The position numbers and the translations under genes are program-made. This document shows, piece by piece, positions 24,173-36,802 of a DNA stretch of 64,000 nt. The notes beneath the pieces are model-generated. The model did not search any database. It saw only the letters and a list, made by a program, of their open reading frames with translations, and had not been told where the DNA came from. This DNA comes from Diprion similis. Lineage: Eukaryota > Arthropoda > Insecta > Hymenoptera > Diprionidae. The number at the start of each line of letters is the position of its first letter. Positions within the stretch are counted from its first letter, which is position 1. Where the stretch lies: positions 12,181,001 through 12,245,000 of the forward strand of contig NC_060114.1 of assembly GCF_021155765.1 (NCBI RefSeq), given 5' to 3'.

Positions 24173-25397
24173 TTAGACTTTAAGGGCAGCTTTGGGAGAC
24201 CAGTGATGGAATCTGGCAGGACCGGCAGGATATGAGGAAGGATGCGCCCATTTGTTGCCCCTGTGACCCATGAAGGGTGGGGGGGATGGGCCCCCCATAA
24301 ATGGGGGTGGAGGCATCACATTGTACCATGGCTGGTTCATTGGGTGCGGACCATAACCCATGCTGAAGGAGTGGTTGAACCATGAACGATTTCTATTGAC
24401 GTGAGGCCTTGGGCTATGCAAATTACGTCTCCTACCTGCACTACTGCTAGAATGTTGCTGATTTTGATTTACGGCGCTCAGAGGCTTTGACTTGCTATGG
24501 TGTTCGCTGACGCTTTGGACCGCATGAGACTTCTGAAAATAAATGAAAACTTAGAGTTTGGTAACGTGACTGTAGGCCATAGAATCTTCTACAAAAGGAA
24601 TTCAATGATAAATTTATGGTAATTTGAATGATTTGAATACTACAGAAAGTTGCATAAAAAGCCTAGCTGTTTTGTGATAGGTAAATTTCTGATAAATATT
24701 CTTTTTTCTTTGTATTCAAAGGGGGTGAAGAGCGCCTGACGACTTTTATTCGAAGGGTTCAGTGCCAGAGTAGCCTAAACCACATTGTCGATAGGGCAAT
24801 TTTAAATTGCTTAGGATTGTAAAATGAACCTTATCGACAATGTGGGTTAGGCTATTGTGGCACTGAACTCTTCATTCGTACAATTCAAATATGTAGAGTC
24901 GCCTTAAAAACTACCGTTAGCAATTTCTGTCCAGATGTGCTGATGATGACCTGTGTTTTTGTAGACTCTTCGATGTGCCTGGGTTCCTTTTCCGCGTTAT
25001 GGCCACCAAGCTGAAGCATAGGAACAGCATTTTCCTTGTCGTCGAAAGAGGCGAGGGTGCAATAGGAACCTTTGCTTTCCCCAAAGCGACAGCATACTTC
25101 GTTCGGATCAACCCAAAGCGTTAGTTCAACAGGCAGGGACAAATCCTCATACTTAACACCTGCAGCTCGAGCTGCACTCTCGAGGGTTTTGTCCCTCCGA
25201 CTATGACCATTGACCCGGATGCAGCGGTAGCCCTGACCCTTGAACGGCTTGTCAGGAAACCAATGGTTCTTGAATCGTTCTATCAGAAGCTCGACCAGAC
25301 GTCTTTGAAAGCATTTCAGCTGATCAGGACTAAATTTTTCGCTTTTTTCTATCAGCTTTACTAAGAACAAAACTGCCGCTGTGATCTCGTTGTGCAT
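24173..25397 (-). CDS. BTG3: BTG3-like antiproliferative protein (BTG/Tob family)
   Basis: BTG/Tob proteins bind the CAF1 (CNOT7/8) deadenylase of the CCR4-NOT complex and restrain proliferation by speeding mRNA turnover. There are two coding exons: 25397-24915 (161 codons, from ATG) and 24532-24173 (119 codons plus TAA). They join in phase 0 across a 382-bp intron with donor GTAGTT and acceptor TTTTCAG, giving 280 residues. The N-terminal BTG domain (about 1-115) has box A around residues 42-63 (FKNHWFPDKP, then YRCIRVN) and box B around 86-106 (LSLPVELTLWVDPNEVCCRF). The start MHNEITAAV, the EVCCRFGE and ASFDDKEN segments and a Pro-rich C terminus (PPPPFMGGPSPPPFMG) point to the BTG3 branch rather than BTG1/2 or Tob. 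The intron holds a long hairpin (24752-24873). The 5' UTR and promoter lie somewhere to the right, unplaced. Confidence 0.88.
24752..24873. repeat. Long inverted repeat (hairpin) in the BTG3-like intron
   Basis: The left arm 24752-24795 (44 nt) pairs with the right arm 24829-24873 (45 nt) around a 33-nt loop. By eye about 39 positions pair, with one bulged base. Part of the arm reads CCACATTGTCGATAGG on the left and CCTTATCGACAATGTGG on the right. The loop contains a small self-complementary GCAATTTTAAATTGC. It could be a small fold-back transposon or a small-RNA precursor; I see no flanking target duplication. Confidence 0.85.
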
Positions 25398-28005
25398 ATC
25401 GTGCGTTGTTTACGTATCTAATCAAGCTGGAACTCGTAAACAAGGAACTCTTAGAGTATCCAACAAGAGTATCTCCGAAAATAGGTGTATTGTTGCTCGA
25501 AAAAGACAATGTGGTGCACATAGAGCTCTCCTCCTCCACCTTATCAGCAGATTTTGATGTTAGTTTCTTGGTGTTCGTTGCGCAAGAGTAATCGATCGTT
25601 GTAATGATGTCTCGCAGAATCAATTCGCTATTTTTTGATCACGGATGTGCTTCGTTTGAAGAAAGGCTGAAACATTGATATCATCATTTCCCATGCAGAC
25701 TTTAATTTCAGGGCTACATAAAAAAAAACTGACGTCGAAATAACTCCATGAGTACAGTTAGTGATTTTTCATGAAATCAAAATTAAAAAACAAAAAAAAC
25801 CATAGAACGGTGCTCGGTCAATGAACCGAAGATTATTTTAGTATAGATTGTTTTCATCTCGCATTTTAAGGTGTCTTTAAAATAATTGAAAATAGAAAAT
25901 ATTATTGACAAAGAATACTTGGAAAATGAAACGTTCAACGAGAAAAATGAGCAACAAAAAACTTGGAAAATTCATAATTTTCAAGATCGCCGGATACAAG
26001 CAGATAACATGATATAGAGAAATCAACAATTGAGTGTTGCAATCATATCAGTCATGCGTTATCTCTAATTATCAGTTCCACATGAACACTTCACATAATC
26101 ATCAGTTGATTGTTTGTTTGAATGTTCAAATGGCAATGCTGTTCGGAACACAAGCAACAGAAGAAAACTTGACAATAACATTTAAAAAATTGCCTTAAAT
26201 AGAAGAGCCTGCTAAACTTATATGTCAAATGAAAACACTAGCAGCTGGTCTACTTCTTAAGTCAAAGCATCTAAATATCACTAAGAAGTAGTCAGTGCAA
26301 AATATGTATTTCTATATAATATAATACGGATGCGCCATTCCTAGAACTACGGCTGCCGCACTGTCCAGGTGCAATAGGTGAAATCGATCAATCATGCAAC
26401 ATATTCCAAATTAATCTATGCCTGAACAAAGAAGCAAACTTGCTGCTGCAGCCTTCGAATGTACATTCATTTGGATTTTGTTTGTCAATTTAGTGGAAAA
26501 GATAGCATACAAAAACAAATAGGAGTTGAAGATTCGACGGAAAACCAATGAGCAATTTCATTCAGGTTCGTTAAGTATTCCTGAGTAGTCATAGAAAGAT
26601 TTCAATCAGAATTTTTTATTAAATAGTATTGTCGAGTATGTTATTATCTGTGAAATATTGCGAGAACTACCGTTTACCATAAGGTGAATGCGATATTATT
26701 ACGACGCTTGAACAATGGTTTGAAAACATATTTAATATTTAGCTATAAAATTTGTTGATTTATCAAAATGCAGAATGACATTTGGTGAATATAATTGACT
26801 AAATTATCATTTCTATATATAAGATGTGCCTAACAGTTACAGTAAAGTGGTAACGCACAACAATATGCTGTTGTTTATTCCAACTTTTTTTGCACCTTTT
26901 TTTTCTATATCAATCAATGGTAATTAGGTTATGGTAGGCATATTGGCATAGGTTAGGTAATTTGCACGTAGGCAGCTCGCGGTATTTGCATAACATACGC
27001 GCAATAAAATGACCCGAGATAACGGCTGTTTTTAATATTGGATCGAATTTCGTCAAGATGATTATAAATCTGTAAAACTAATGAGACGGTGGAATTTGTG
27101 CCAGCTCATTCTTGTACATACATATGACTACGTAGAAAGCTCGCAAGTAGACGCGTATGTAGAAATACATGTGTACCAGGATGTGCCTTGCTCGATTCTT
27201 TATGCGAGCTCGACGTTAAATGGATGGGATGGAAAAGTACACACTGCGTATTTACCTAGATTCTCTTCTATTTTCTTCGAAATTTCGGCCCTTTTTTAAC
27301 CCGGCAACGCGATTACAAGCTAAATGAGGTTCTAGTAATATGGCTTACGGTTAACTGACGGAGACCCTCTGGTTTTAGATGAAATCAGTACCTCACTACT
27401 GGCTTTAAATAAACGCACTGGCTCGACCTAACACGTGTTACGTCGACCCTACTCCACTGAATATAGAATACTTATCAAGACCGCCTACTGATACTTGAAA
27501 AATGAAATAACATCAATGTGCGCCGCAGTCAAGTTGAGGGCATGCTCACTAGACAGCGCTATTTTCGTGCCAATTGCCTGCATCCGATATTGGGTTGGCG
27601 AACATTTGAAAGAAATCATGTTCACAGATTTCAAATCACGGTTTTATTCACCATCCCAGATTTTTCTGTTTTGATAATTTTTTTTTGCAAACACATTGTC
27701 CTATAAACATTGATCAATATATTGCCAATGTATCCCGTGAAATTCATCACTGTTTTCCATTTTAAATGCGCACAAACGCTGGCACAATTGAACCATTTGT
27801 GCTCCTAATTGATGCTTTTTGAAACTGCATCTAGTCCAATGAATTGCCTGCGGTCAGGCGTTTTCTCTATTTGGCAGTGTCAAACTTGCTAATTTGTGTT
27901 AAGTTTGACAGCTCGGTGTTTGACGCTACTGCTGTGCATATATACTACGGAATTAAAATTGGTCCTGTAACCAGAACTGTCAGATTCGTTAGAAACGACA
28001 AAACC
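25398..28005. other. Divergent intergenic region between BTG3-like (-) and DYNC2I2 (+)
   Basis: The two genes are transcribed away from each other, so this 2.6 kb should hold both promoters and 5' UTRs. No conserved coding exon is seen. A minus-strand open frame (25623-25330) overlaps the BTG3-like start in another frame and is Ser/Thr-rich without family resemblance, so it is more likely 5' UTR. A 10-bp stem (CTACTTCTTA / TAAGAAGTAG) lies near 26250-26281. Confidence 0.6.
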
Positions 28006-30638
28006 ATGTTTAATGATCAGTCATTTCCACCAGTTGGATTTTCCTCGCAAGCATCACTTGATAAGTGAGTTTTATGACAGTTATGTTTGAGGTTAGGTAC
28101 ACAAATATTACATCTCCATGAACGGTATTCTCTTGTAAAGAAAAAGTGTATACCATCTTCCCTTGTATGATATACTGTATTTCACCAAAATGCGACTTGT
28201 ATCTGCAGTTAACACTCATTGGAAATTGTGAATGACCATGAGTCTTCTGTGCGACGATCAACTAAACAGACTCACTAACTGGGCAATTTTATTATCCCAG
28301 ATCACAAAGTACCGCCAATATTCAGACAGAGGAAATTCGTTTCCAGGAGCGCGAGAATCAAGTTCTCGAGTCGAAGGATGTCGAGGTAAATATGCAACTT
28401 CATACAACCATGTGAACTAGCTTAGGTAATTATGGAATGATTTATTGTACAAGTATTTATTCTGGTCATTAATTTACTTTCTCTCATTTTCTATATCTAG
28501 TTATCGAATGTAATCATTTTCTTGGAATAATCAACAGACCCAAACTGTTCGTCAAGACAAGAATGCGCCACATGTCGATTACCAGAAACTGTCAGCATTT
28601 CTGAAACGCGTCACACCTTCGGTATTGGATGAACTCGACGAGATTTATGGCAGCACTGCTTTTGATGGGTATGATGTTGCGACTGGTGGAGAACCATCTA
28701 GCAGCATTAAGTTGCTCACAAAGTTTAATACCCTCAATGAAGCGGATGCCGAGGTACAGTGCCGTTTCCTTTGTGTATTATAAGAATTCATTTCTCAGAA
28801 ACTACACAGCTCCTTGTAATTATTCAATTATTCTGTATCACTTATCTCGGTCGGCAATTTTGTATATATATACACCAATCATCAAGCCTATGATTCAGAA
28901 ACTGGGATGAATTAACAATATGAAAGTCTTACAACTTCTGAAAAAACTTGATACTTTTTATTTTGTTTTCAGACCAAAATAAGCTGTGTTACTTGGAGTG
29001 CCGGTGGTGGAACTTTGGCTTTGTCATACAGTGCAGTATGTCATGACACGTGGTGTAACCATACATCAAGTATCAGAATTTTCAATTTTACGAAAGAAGA
29101 TCAGTTTCCATCAACACCAAACAGAAGCTTGGAAGTAAACTCGTGTGTCACTGCATTATCATATCACCCTGTGGAACCCTCCATTCTAGCAGCAGGTTTA
29201 TTTAATGGTAAATATCGTTGAGTTGTGCAAAGAAATACTAATTGATAAGTAGTATTGACAAAATCAATTGTATGGCGAAAATGTAAACACACAGGAGATG
29301 TCTTAGTCTGGAATTTGAGAGATGATAAGTCTTCAGCCCCGCTTCAGTTATCTGCTCACGGAGACTCCTTGTCTGTGGTTCAATGGCGACCCACATTAGT
29401 TAATGGTGTATTTCCCCTGGTCACAGCCGGTAGAGATGGATATTTACTCGTCCACAAACTGACTGCCAATTTTACCAATGTTGATTTATACAAGAGGTAA
29501 AGAAACTCAGATTCGAAGCTGTATAATATACAGAGATTTTAATATAGAATTTTTTATTAAGTTATACTCAAAGTTGCATTTATGATAAGTTTATGAGACT
29601 TTCGTCATCCCTTTTCCAGATTTAAGATCAGTAAAGAACATAATCCTTCAGAAAAAACAAGGCCACGTAGCGCCAGTGGTAGAAAAGAAAGAGCAGTAGA
29701 ACCTGGATTATGTATAACAGCTCTCAATTTCTCTACAATTGATCAAACTATCTTTGTTCTTGGAACTTTATGTGGGGGCTTATACAGGTGTAATATTGAT
29801 CACGGTACCCCAGTAGAAGGTACAGTGTATAGTAGGTTCTCAAAATATTTGGTTTATGTTTACACTCTGGTGTACATTCAAATTGAGACCCCATGACTTT
29901 ACAAAATGATCGTGGCGAATAGAGTGACTGATTAATTATTTTTATACAGGTAGCAGAGATACCATGGACCCAGTAGTGGATCAGTTTGAAAGACACGAAG
30001 GTAGCATAACATCCATAATTTCGTCGAAAACTTGCGATACTTTTGTGACAAGTGGTACCGATAAGGAAATACGTATTTATCGATTATCACAGGTGCATAT
30101 TAAAAAAATTACCATTCGTTTCTTTACATTATTATTTCGAGAAGGAAGTTGATGAGTAATATAACATGAGATTTGAAACTGGTCGTCAGAGAATAAAGTC
30201 TAGATCATTGATCTATGCCTGATTGACTTTCACTATTCTTCCAGTTCAATTCCCTGCACGTAATAGGTGTGGAAGATACCGCGATAGGTCTATCATGGGT
30301 GGTTGGGAACTCGAATATTTTTGCAGCGTATGGAGCTGGTCAAATAATAATGTTTTACAACTTGGAAAATGGGAAAAACATGCCCGAAATGTTATTGAAA
30401 ACGAACGGCAGCGAGACGAATTGTCTGCAATTCAACACTAAAAGGTATACCATAAATATTTTGACTAGAAAATAGCCACGGTGTACTATTGCGTAAAATA
30501 AATGAGGAATCTTTTGATCGAGGAAGTTTTACAACTTTGGGTAATGTTAGAGTTTTCTATTGCAGAGACTTAGTAGCTATAGGCGTAAGTAAGGGGAATC
30601 TGGAAATATGGAAAGTACCACAGAACATGGTGTACTGA
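28006..30638 (+). CDS. DYNC2I2: Cytoplasmic dynein 2 intermediate chain 2 (WDR34-like WD-repeat protein)
   Basis: A subunit of the dynein-2 motor that drives retrograde intraflagellar transport in cilia, pairing with WDR60/DYNC2I1. Nine exons: 28006-28064, 28301-28385, 28538-28753, 28973-29207, 29295-29496, 29620-29819, 29950-30092, 30245-30444, 30566-30638. Every junction is GT-AG and phases agree, giving 470 residues (human about 536, mostly a longer N terminus). The N-terminal 120 residues are charged and include TQTVR at 49-53, a light-chain-binding type motif. A WD beta-propeller fills about residues 121-470, with motifs such as CVTALSYHPVEPSILAAGLF, DVLVWNL, ITALNFSTIDQTIFVLGT, VTSGTDKEIRIYRL and LVAIGVSKGNLEIWKV. 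Strand order and spacing match WDR34 rather than dynein-1 intermediate chains. The start ATG (28006) is the first in frame with a Met-Phe-Asn-Asp beginning; an upstream in-frame open stretch has no ATG. An AATAAA follows the stop by 28 bp. Confidence 0.88.
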
Positions 30639-30665
30639 AACTGCAACATAAATGTATATTCAGCC

Positions 30666-30671
30666 AATAAA
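30666..30671 (+). other. Polyadenylation signal of DYNC2I2
   Basis: Canonical AATAAA 28 bp after the DYNC2I2 stop codon, implying a very short 3' UTR that ends just before the satellite array. Confidence 0.7.
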
Positions 30672-30880
30672 ACGTTATTGATTTTTGCACATTACTTATT
30701 CATTGATTACATACCTATATCTGAATTCGTACATCATGCATATGCAAATGATAATTACACGGAAACGCTTCATCTCGTGATGAGATGGGAACCTTTTTCG
30801 ACTCATTGCACCCTAAAGAATGCAGTAAAACCATCCAATATTTCGTGGAATAAACAACTATAAAAATCCAGCAAGATATC
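30672..30880. other. Short spacer between DYNC2I2 and the decayed satellite edge
   Basis: AT-rich, with no gene. It contains the first copy (30810-30835) of a 26-bp direct repeat whose second copy lies at 31135-31160. Confidence 0.6.
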
Positions 30881-31160
30881 CTCGCTTTCTTTACTTTTTC
30901 GGTTCTGCCTTCTGAGGCTTGAATCGCAGCGACTCTAGGCTGCGTGCGATCTATTTCTATCTCGAAATTAAAAAGAAATGATTGTCCGATAAAGTTTCTT
31001 GAAGCGTTGTCGGTAATCGGAAAAGATGAAACAATGAAAATCCGAAGGGACTGGCCGTGCTCTTTCTACGATTTTTCGTACCACGGGATCTTCCTCTCAG
31101 AGTGGATTCGAACGAGTCTGATTAGACTAGATAGACCCTAAAGAATGCAGTATAATCATC
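30810..31160. repeat. 26-bp direct repeat flanking the most decayed left satellite copy
   Basis: CCCTAAAGAATGCAGTA followed by near-identical sequence occurs at 30810-30835 and 31135-31160, with 2 mismatches in 26. The spacing of 325 bp is close to one monomer. The sequence between still shows satellite traces (AATCCGAAGGGACTGGCCGT, ACGATTTTTCG). The 26-mer itself is not part of the current monomer consensus. Confidence 0.8.
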
Positions 31161-31617
31161 AAGAACAGCGTTGTAACAATAGCTGGATATATGCGGAGGA
31201 AATTTTTGGTTTTTTGCATCCTACTTCTTATCAGTTGCTCAATCCATATTCAATTCCTCTCGGAATACTACGTCGGAATAATGCACTTTTGATCCGTTAT
31301 TCGCAGCGTATTCTGCCTGCGCTCAATTGATTTCTCTCGCAAAATTACGTAGGAGTGGTGCCTTCAAGAATTATTTGCAGCACTTTTCAGAGTAGTCGAA
31401 ATTTTCGCATAAAATCCAAAGGGGTTAGCCTTACGTTTTTTTGCGATTTTTGAAGCCGAAAATTTATGTTCTCCGAATTGATTTGTATGACCGTTTCTTG
31501 GCTACTTGGAACCGCAAGAAATCAAAAAACACGTTGAAAAATGCGTAGGACCAACAGCAGAGAAATAGCGATGAAAATCTGCAGTTTTTTGGCTATAACT
31601 TTTGATCCGTTGCTCGG

Positions 31618-34166
31618 GGCCTATTGGGACTGCGCTCAATCGATTTCTCTCGCAAAATTACGTCGGAATAAGGCCCTAACGAATTGATTGCAGCACTTTT
31701 CAAAGTCATCGAAATTTTTGCCAAAAATCCAAAGGGGTTAGCATTACTTTTTTTGCGATTTTTGGAGCCGAAAATTTCTAGTCTCCGAATTGATTTGTAT
31801 GACCGTTTCTTGGCTAATTGGGACCCCAGGGACTCGAAAAACACATTAAAAAAAGCGTAGGACCAACAGCAGTGGAATTGCGATAAAAATCTGCAGTTTA
31901 TTGGCTATAACTTTTGATCCGTTTCTCGGAGCCTATCGGGACTGCGCTCAATCAGTTTCTCTCGCAAAATTACGTCGGAATAGGGCCGTAACGAATTAAT
32001 TGCGGCACTTTTCAAAGTCATCGAAATTTTTGCCAAACATCCAAAGGGGTTAGCCTTACTTTTTTTGCGATTTTTAGAGCGGAAAATTTCTGGTCTCCGA
32101 ATTGGTTTGTATGACCGTTTCTAGGCCAATTGGGACCCCAGGAACTCGAAAAACACATTAAAAAAAGCGTAGGACCATCAACAGAGAAACGGCGATGGAA
32201 ATCTGCAGTTTTTTAGCTGTAACTTTCGATCCGTTGCTCGGAGCCTATTGGGACTGCGCTCAATCGATTTCTCTCGCAAAATTCCGTCGAAATAGGGCCC
32301 TCACAAATTAATTGCAGCACTTTTCAAAGTCATCGAAATTTTTGCCAAAAATCCAAAGGGGTTAGCCTTACTGTTTTTGCGATTTTTGGAGCCGAAAAAT
32401 TTCTGGTCTCCGAATAGGTTTGTATGACCGTTTCTAGGCTAATTGGGACCCCAGGAACTCGAAAAACACATTAAAAAAAGCGTAGGACCAACAGCGGAGA
32501 AATGACGATGAAAATCTGCAGTTTTTAGGCTGTAACTTTTGATCCGTTGCTCGGAGCCTATTGGGACTGCGCTTAATCGATTTCTCTCGCAAAATTACGT
32601 CGGAATAGGGCCCTAACGAATTAATTGCAGCACTTTCCAAAGTCATCGAAATTTTTGCCAAAAATCCAAAGGGGTTAGCCTTACTTTTTTTGCGATTTTT
32701 GGAGCCGAAAATTTCTGGTCTCAAAATTGGTTTGTATGACCGTTTCTAGGCTAATTGGGACCCCCGGAACTCGAAAAACACATTAAAAAAAGCGTAGGAC
32801 CAACAGCGGAGGAATGACGATGAAAATCTGCAGTTTTTTGGCTGTAACTTTTGATCCGTTGCTCGGAGCCTATTGGGACTGCGCTCAATCGATTTCTCTC
32901 GCAAAATTACGTCGGAATAAGGCCCTAACGAATTGATTGCAGCACTTTTCAAAGTCATCGAAATTTTTGCCAAAAATCCAAAGGGGTTAGCATTACTTTT
33001 TTTGCGATTTTTGGAGCCGAAAATTTCTAGTCTCCGAATTGATTTGTATGACCGTTTCTTGGCTAATTGGGACCCCAGGGACTCGAAAAACACATTAAAA
33101 AAAGCGTAGGACCAACAGCAGTGGAATTGCGATAAAAATCTGCAGTTTATTGGCTATAACTTTTGATCCGTTTCTCGGAGCCTATCGGGACTGCGCTCAA
33201 TCAGTTTCTCTCGCAAAATTACGTCGGAATAGGGCCGTAACGAATTAATTGCGGCACTTTTCAAAGTCATCGAAATTTTTGCCAAACATCCAAAGGGGTT
33301 AGCCTTACTTTTTTTGCGATTTTTAGAGCGGAAAATTTCTGGTCTCCGAATTGGTTTGTATGACCGTTTCTAGGCCAATTGGGACCCCAGGAACTCGAAA
33401 AACACATTAAAAAAAGCGTAGGACCATCAACAGAGAAACGGCGATGGAAATCTGCAGTTTTTTAGCTGTAACTTTCGATCCGTTGCTCGGAGCCTATTGG
33501 GACTGCGCTCAATCGATTTCTCTCGCAAAATTCCGTCGAAATAGGGCCCTCACAAATTAATTGCAGCACTTTTCGAAGTCATCGAAATTTTTGCCAAAAA
33601 TCCAAAGGGGTTAGCCTTACTGTTTTTGCGATTTTTGGAGCCGAAAAATTTCTGGTCTCCGAATAGGTTTGTATGACCGTTTCTAGGCTAATTGGGACCC
33701 CAGGAACTCGAAAAACACATTAAAAAAAGCGTAGGACCAACAGCGGAGAAATGACGATGAAAATCTGCAGTTTTTAGGCTGTAACTTTTGATCCGTTGCT
33801 CGGAGCCTATTGGGACTGCGCTTAATCGATTTCTCTCGCAAAATTACGTCGGAATAGGGCCCTAACGAATTAATTGCAGCACTTTCCAAAGTCATCGAAA
33901 TTTTTGCCAAAAATCCAAAGGGGTTAGCCTTACTTTTTTTGCGATTTTTGGAGCCGAAAATTTCTGGTCTCAAAATTGGTTTGTATGACCGTTTCTAGGC
34001 TAATTGGGACCCCCGGAACTCGAAAAACACATTAAAAAAAGCGTAGGACCAACAGCGGAGGAATGACGATGAAAATCTGCAGTTTTTTGGCTGTAACTTT
34101 TGATCCGTTGCTCGGAGCCTATTGGGACTGCGCTCAATCGATTTCTCTCGCAAAATTACGTCGGAA
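31618..34166. repeat. Duplicated four-monomer block (period 1249 bp) at the left of the array
   Basis: Positions 31618-32917 match 32867-34166 at an offset of 1249 bp. Private variants are shared, such as CAGTGGAATTGCGATAAAAA, GCCAAACATCC and GGCGATGGAAATC. I saw one difference between the copies (CAAAG at 32326 against CGAAG at 33575). Confidence 0.85.
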
Positions 34167-36802
34167 TAGGGCCCTAACGAATTAATTGCAGCACTTTTCA
34201 AAGTCATCGAAATTTTTGCCAAAAATCCAAAGGGGTTAGCCTTACTTTTTTTGCGATTTTTGGAGCCGAAAATTTCTGGTCTCCGGAATGGTTTGTATGA
34301 CCGTTTCTAGGCTAATTGGGACCTCAGGAACTCGAAAAACACATTAAAAAAAGCGTAGGACCAACAGCGGAGAAATGACGATGAAAATCTGCAGTTTTTT
34401 CGCTGTAACTTTTGATCCGTTGCTCGGAGCCTATTGGGACTGCGCTTAATCGATTTCTCTCGCAAAATTTTGTCGGAATAGGGCCCTAACGAATTAATTG
34501 CAGCACTTTTCAAAGTCATCGAAATTTCTGCCAAAAATCCAAAGGGGTTAGCCTTACTTTTTTGCGATTTTTGGAGCCGAAAATTTCTGGTCTCCGAATT
34601 GGTTTGTATGACCGTTCCTAGGCTAATTGGGACCCCAGGAACTCGAAAAACACATTAAAAAAAGCGTAGGACCAACAGCGGAGAAATGACGATGAAAATC
34701 TGCAGTTTTTTCGCTGTAACTTTTGATCCGTTGCTCGAAGCCTATTGGGACTGCGCTCAATCGATTTCTCTCGCAAAATTACGTCGGAATAGGGCCCCAA
34801 CGAAATAATTGCAGCACTTTTCAAAGTCATCGAAATTTCTGCCAAAAATCCAAAGGGGTTAGCCTTACTTTTTTTGCGATTTTTGAAGCCGAAAATTTCT
34901 GGTCTCCGAACTGGTTTGTATGACCGTTTCTAGGCTAATTGGGACCCCAGGAACTCGAAAAACACATTAAAAAAAGCGTAGGACCAACAGCGGAGAAATG
35001 ACGATGAAAATCTGCAGTTTTTCGGCTGTAACTTTTGATCCGTTGCTCGGAGCCTATTGGGACTGCGCTCAATCGATTTCTCTCGCAAAATTACGTCGGA
35101 ATAGGGTCCTCACGAATTAATTGCAGCACTTTTCAAAGTCATCGAAATTTTTGCCAAAAATCCAAAGGGGTTAGCCTTACTGTTTTTGCGATTTTTGGAG
35201 CTGAAAATTTCTGGTCTCCGAATTGGTTTGTATGACCGTTCCTAGGCTAATTGGGACCCCAGGAACTCGAAAAACACATTTGAAAGAGCGTAGGACCAAC
35301 AGCGGAGAAATGACGATGAAAATCTGCAGTTTTTTCGCTGTAACTTTCGATCCGTTGCTCGAAGCCTATTGGGACTGCGCTCAATCGATTTCTCTCGCAA
35401 AATTACGTCGGAATAGGGCCCCAACGAAATAATTGCAGCACTTTTCAAAGTCATCGAAATTTCTGCCAAAAATCCAAAGGGGTTAGCCTTACTTTTTTTG
35501 CGATTTTTGGAGCCGAAAATTTCTGGTCTCCGAACTGGTTTGTATGACCGTTTCTAGGCTGATTGGGACCCCAGGAACTCGGAAAACACATTAAAAAAAG
35601 CGTAGGACCAACAGCGGAGAAATGACGATGAAAATCTGCAGTTTTTCGGCTGTAACTTCTGATCCGTTGCTCGGAGCCTATTGGGACTGCGCTCAATCGA
35701 TTTCTCTCGCAAAATTACGTCGGAATAGGGCCCTAACGAATTAATTGCAGCACTTTTCAAAGTAATCGAAATTTTTGCCAAAAATCCAAAGGGGTTAGCC
35801 TTACTTTTTTTGCGATTTTTGGAGCCGAAAATTTCTGGTCTCCGAATTGGTTTGTATGACCGTTTCTAGGCTAATTGGGACCCCAGGAACTCGAAAAACA
35901 CATTAAAAAAAGCGTAGGACCAACAGCGGAGAAATGACGATGAAAATCTGCAGTTTTTTGGCTGTAACTTTTGATCCGTTGCGCGGAGCCTGTTGGGACC
36001 GCGCTTAATCGATTTCTCTCGCAAAATTACGTCGGAATAGGGCCCTAACGAATCAATTGCAGCACTTTTCAAAGTCATCGAAATTTTTGCCAAAAATCCA
36101 AAGGGGTTAGCCTTACTTTTGTTGCGATTTTTGGAGCCGAAAATTTCTGGTCTCCGAATTGGTTTGTATGACCGTTTCTAGGCTAATTGGGACCCCAGGA
36201 ACTCGAAAAACACATTAAAAAAAGCGTAGGACCAACAGCGGAGAAATGACGATGAAAATCTGCAGTTTTTTGGCTGTAACTTTTGATCCGTTGCGCGGAG
36301 CCTATTGGGACTGCGCTTAATCGATTTCTCTCGCAAAATTACGTCGGAATAGGGCCCTAACGAATCAATTGCAGCACTTTTCAAAGTCATCGAAATTTTT
36401 GCCAAAAATCCAAAGGGGTTAGCCTTACTTTTTTTGCGATTTTTGGAGCCGAAAATTTCTGGTCTCCGAATTGGTTTGTATGACCGTTTCTAGGCTAATT
36501 GGGACCCCAGGAACTCGGAAAACACATTAAAAAAAGCGTAAGACCAACAGCGGAGAAATGACGATGAAAATCTGCAGTTTTTTGGCTGTAACTTTTGATC
36601 CGTTGCTCGATGCCTATTGGGACTGCGCTCAATCGATTTCTCTCGCAAAATTACGTCGGAATAGGGCCCTCACAAATTAATTGCGGCACTTTTCAAAGTC
36701 ATCGAAATTTTTGCCAAAAATCCGAAGGGGTTAGCCTTACTGTTTTTGCGATTTTTGGAGCTGAAAATTTCTGGTCTCCGAAGTGGTTTGTATGACCGTT
36801 TC

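Noticed and set aside
34307-34618. CENP-B box within the satellite monomer
   Set aside because: The nearest match (ATTCGTTAGGGCCC on the minus strand) lacks the required A and CGGG core positions.
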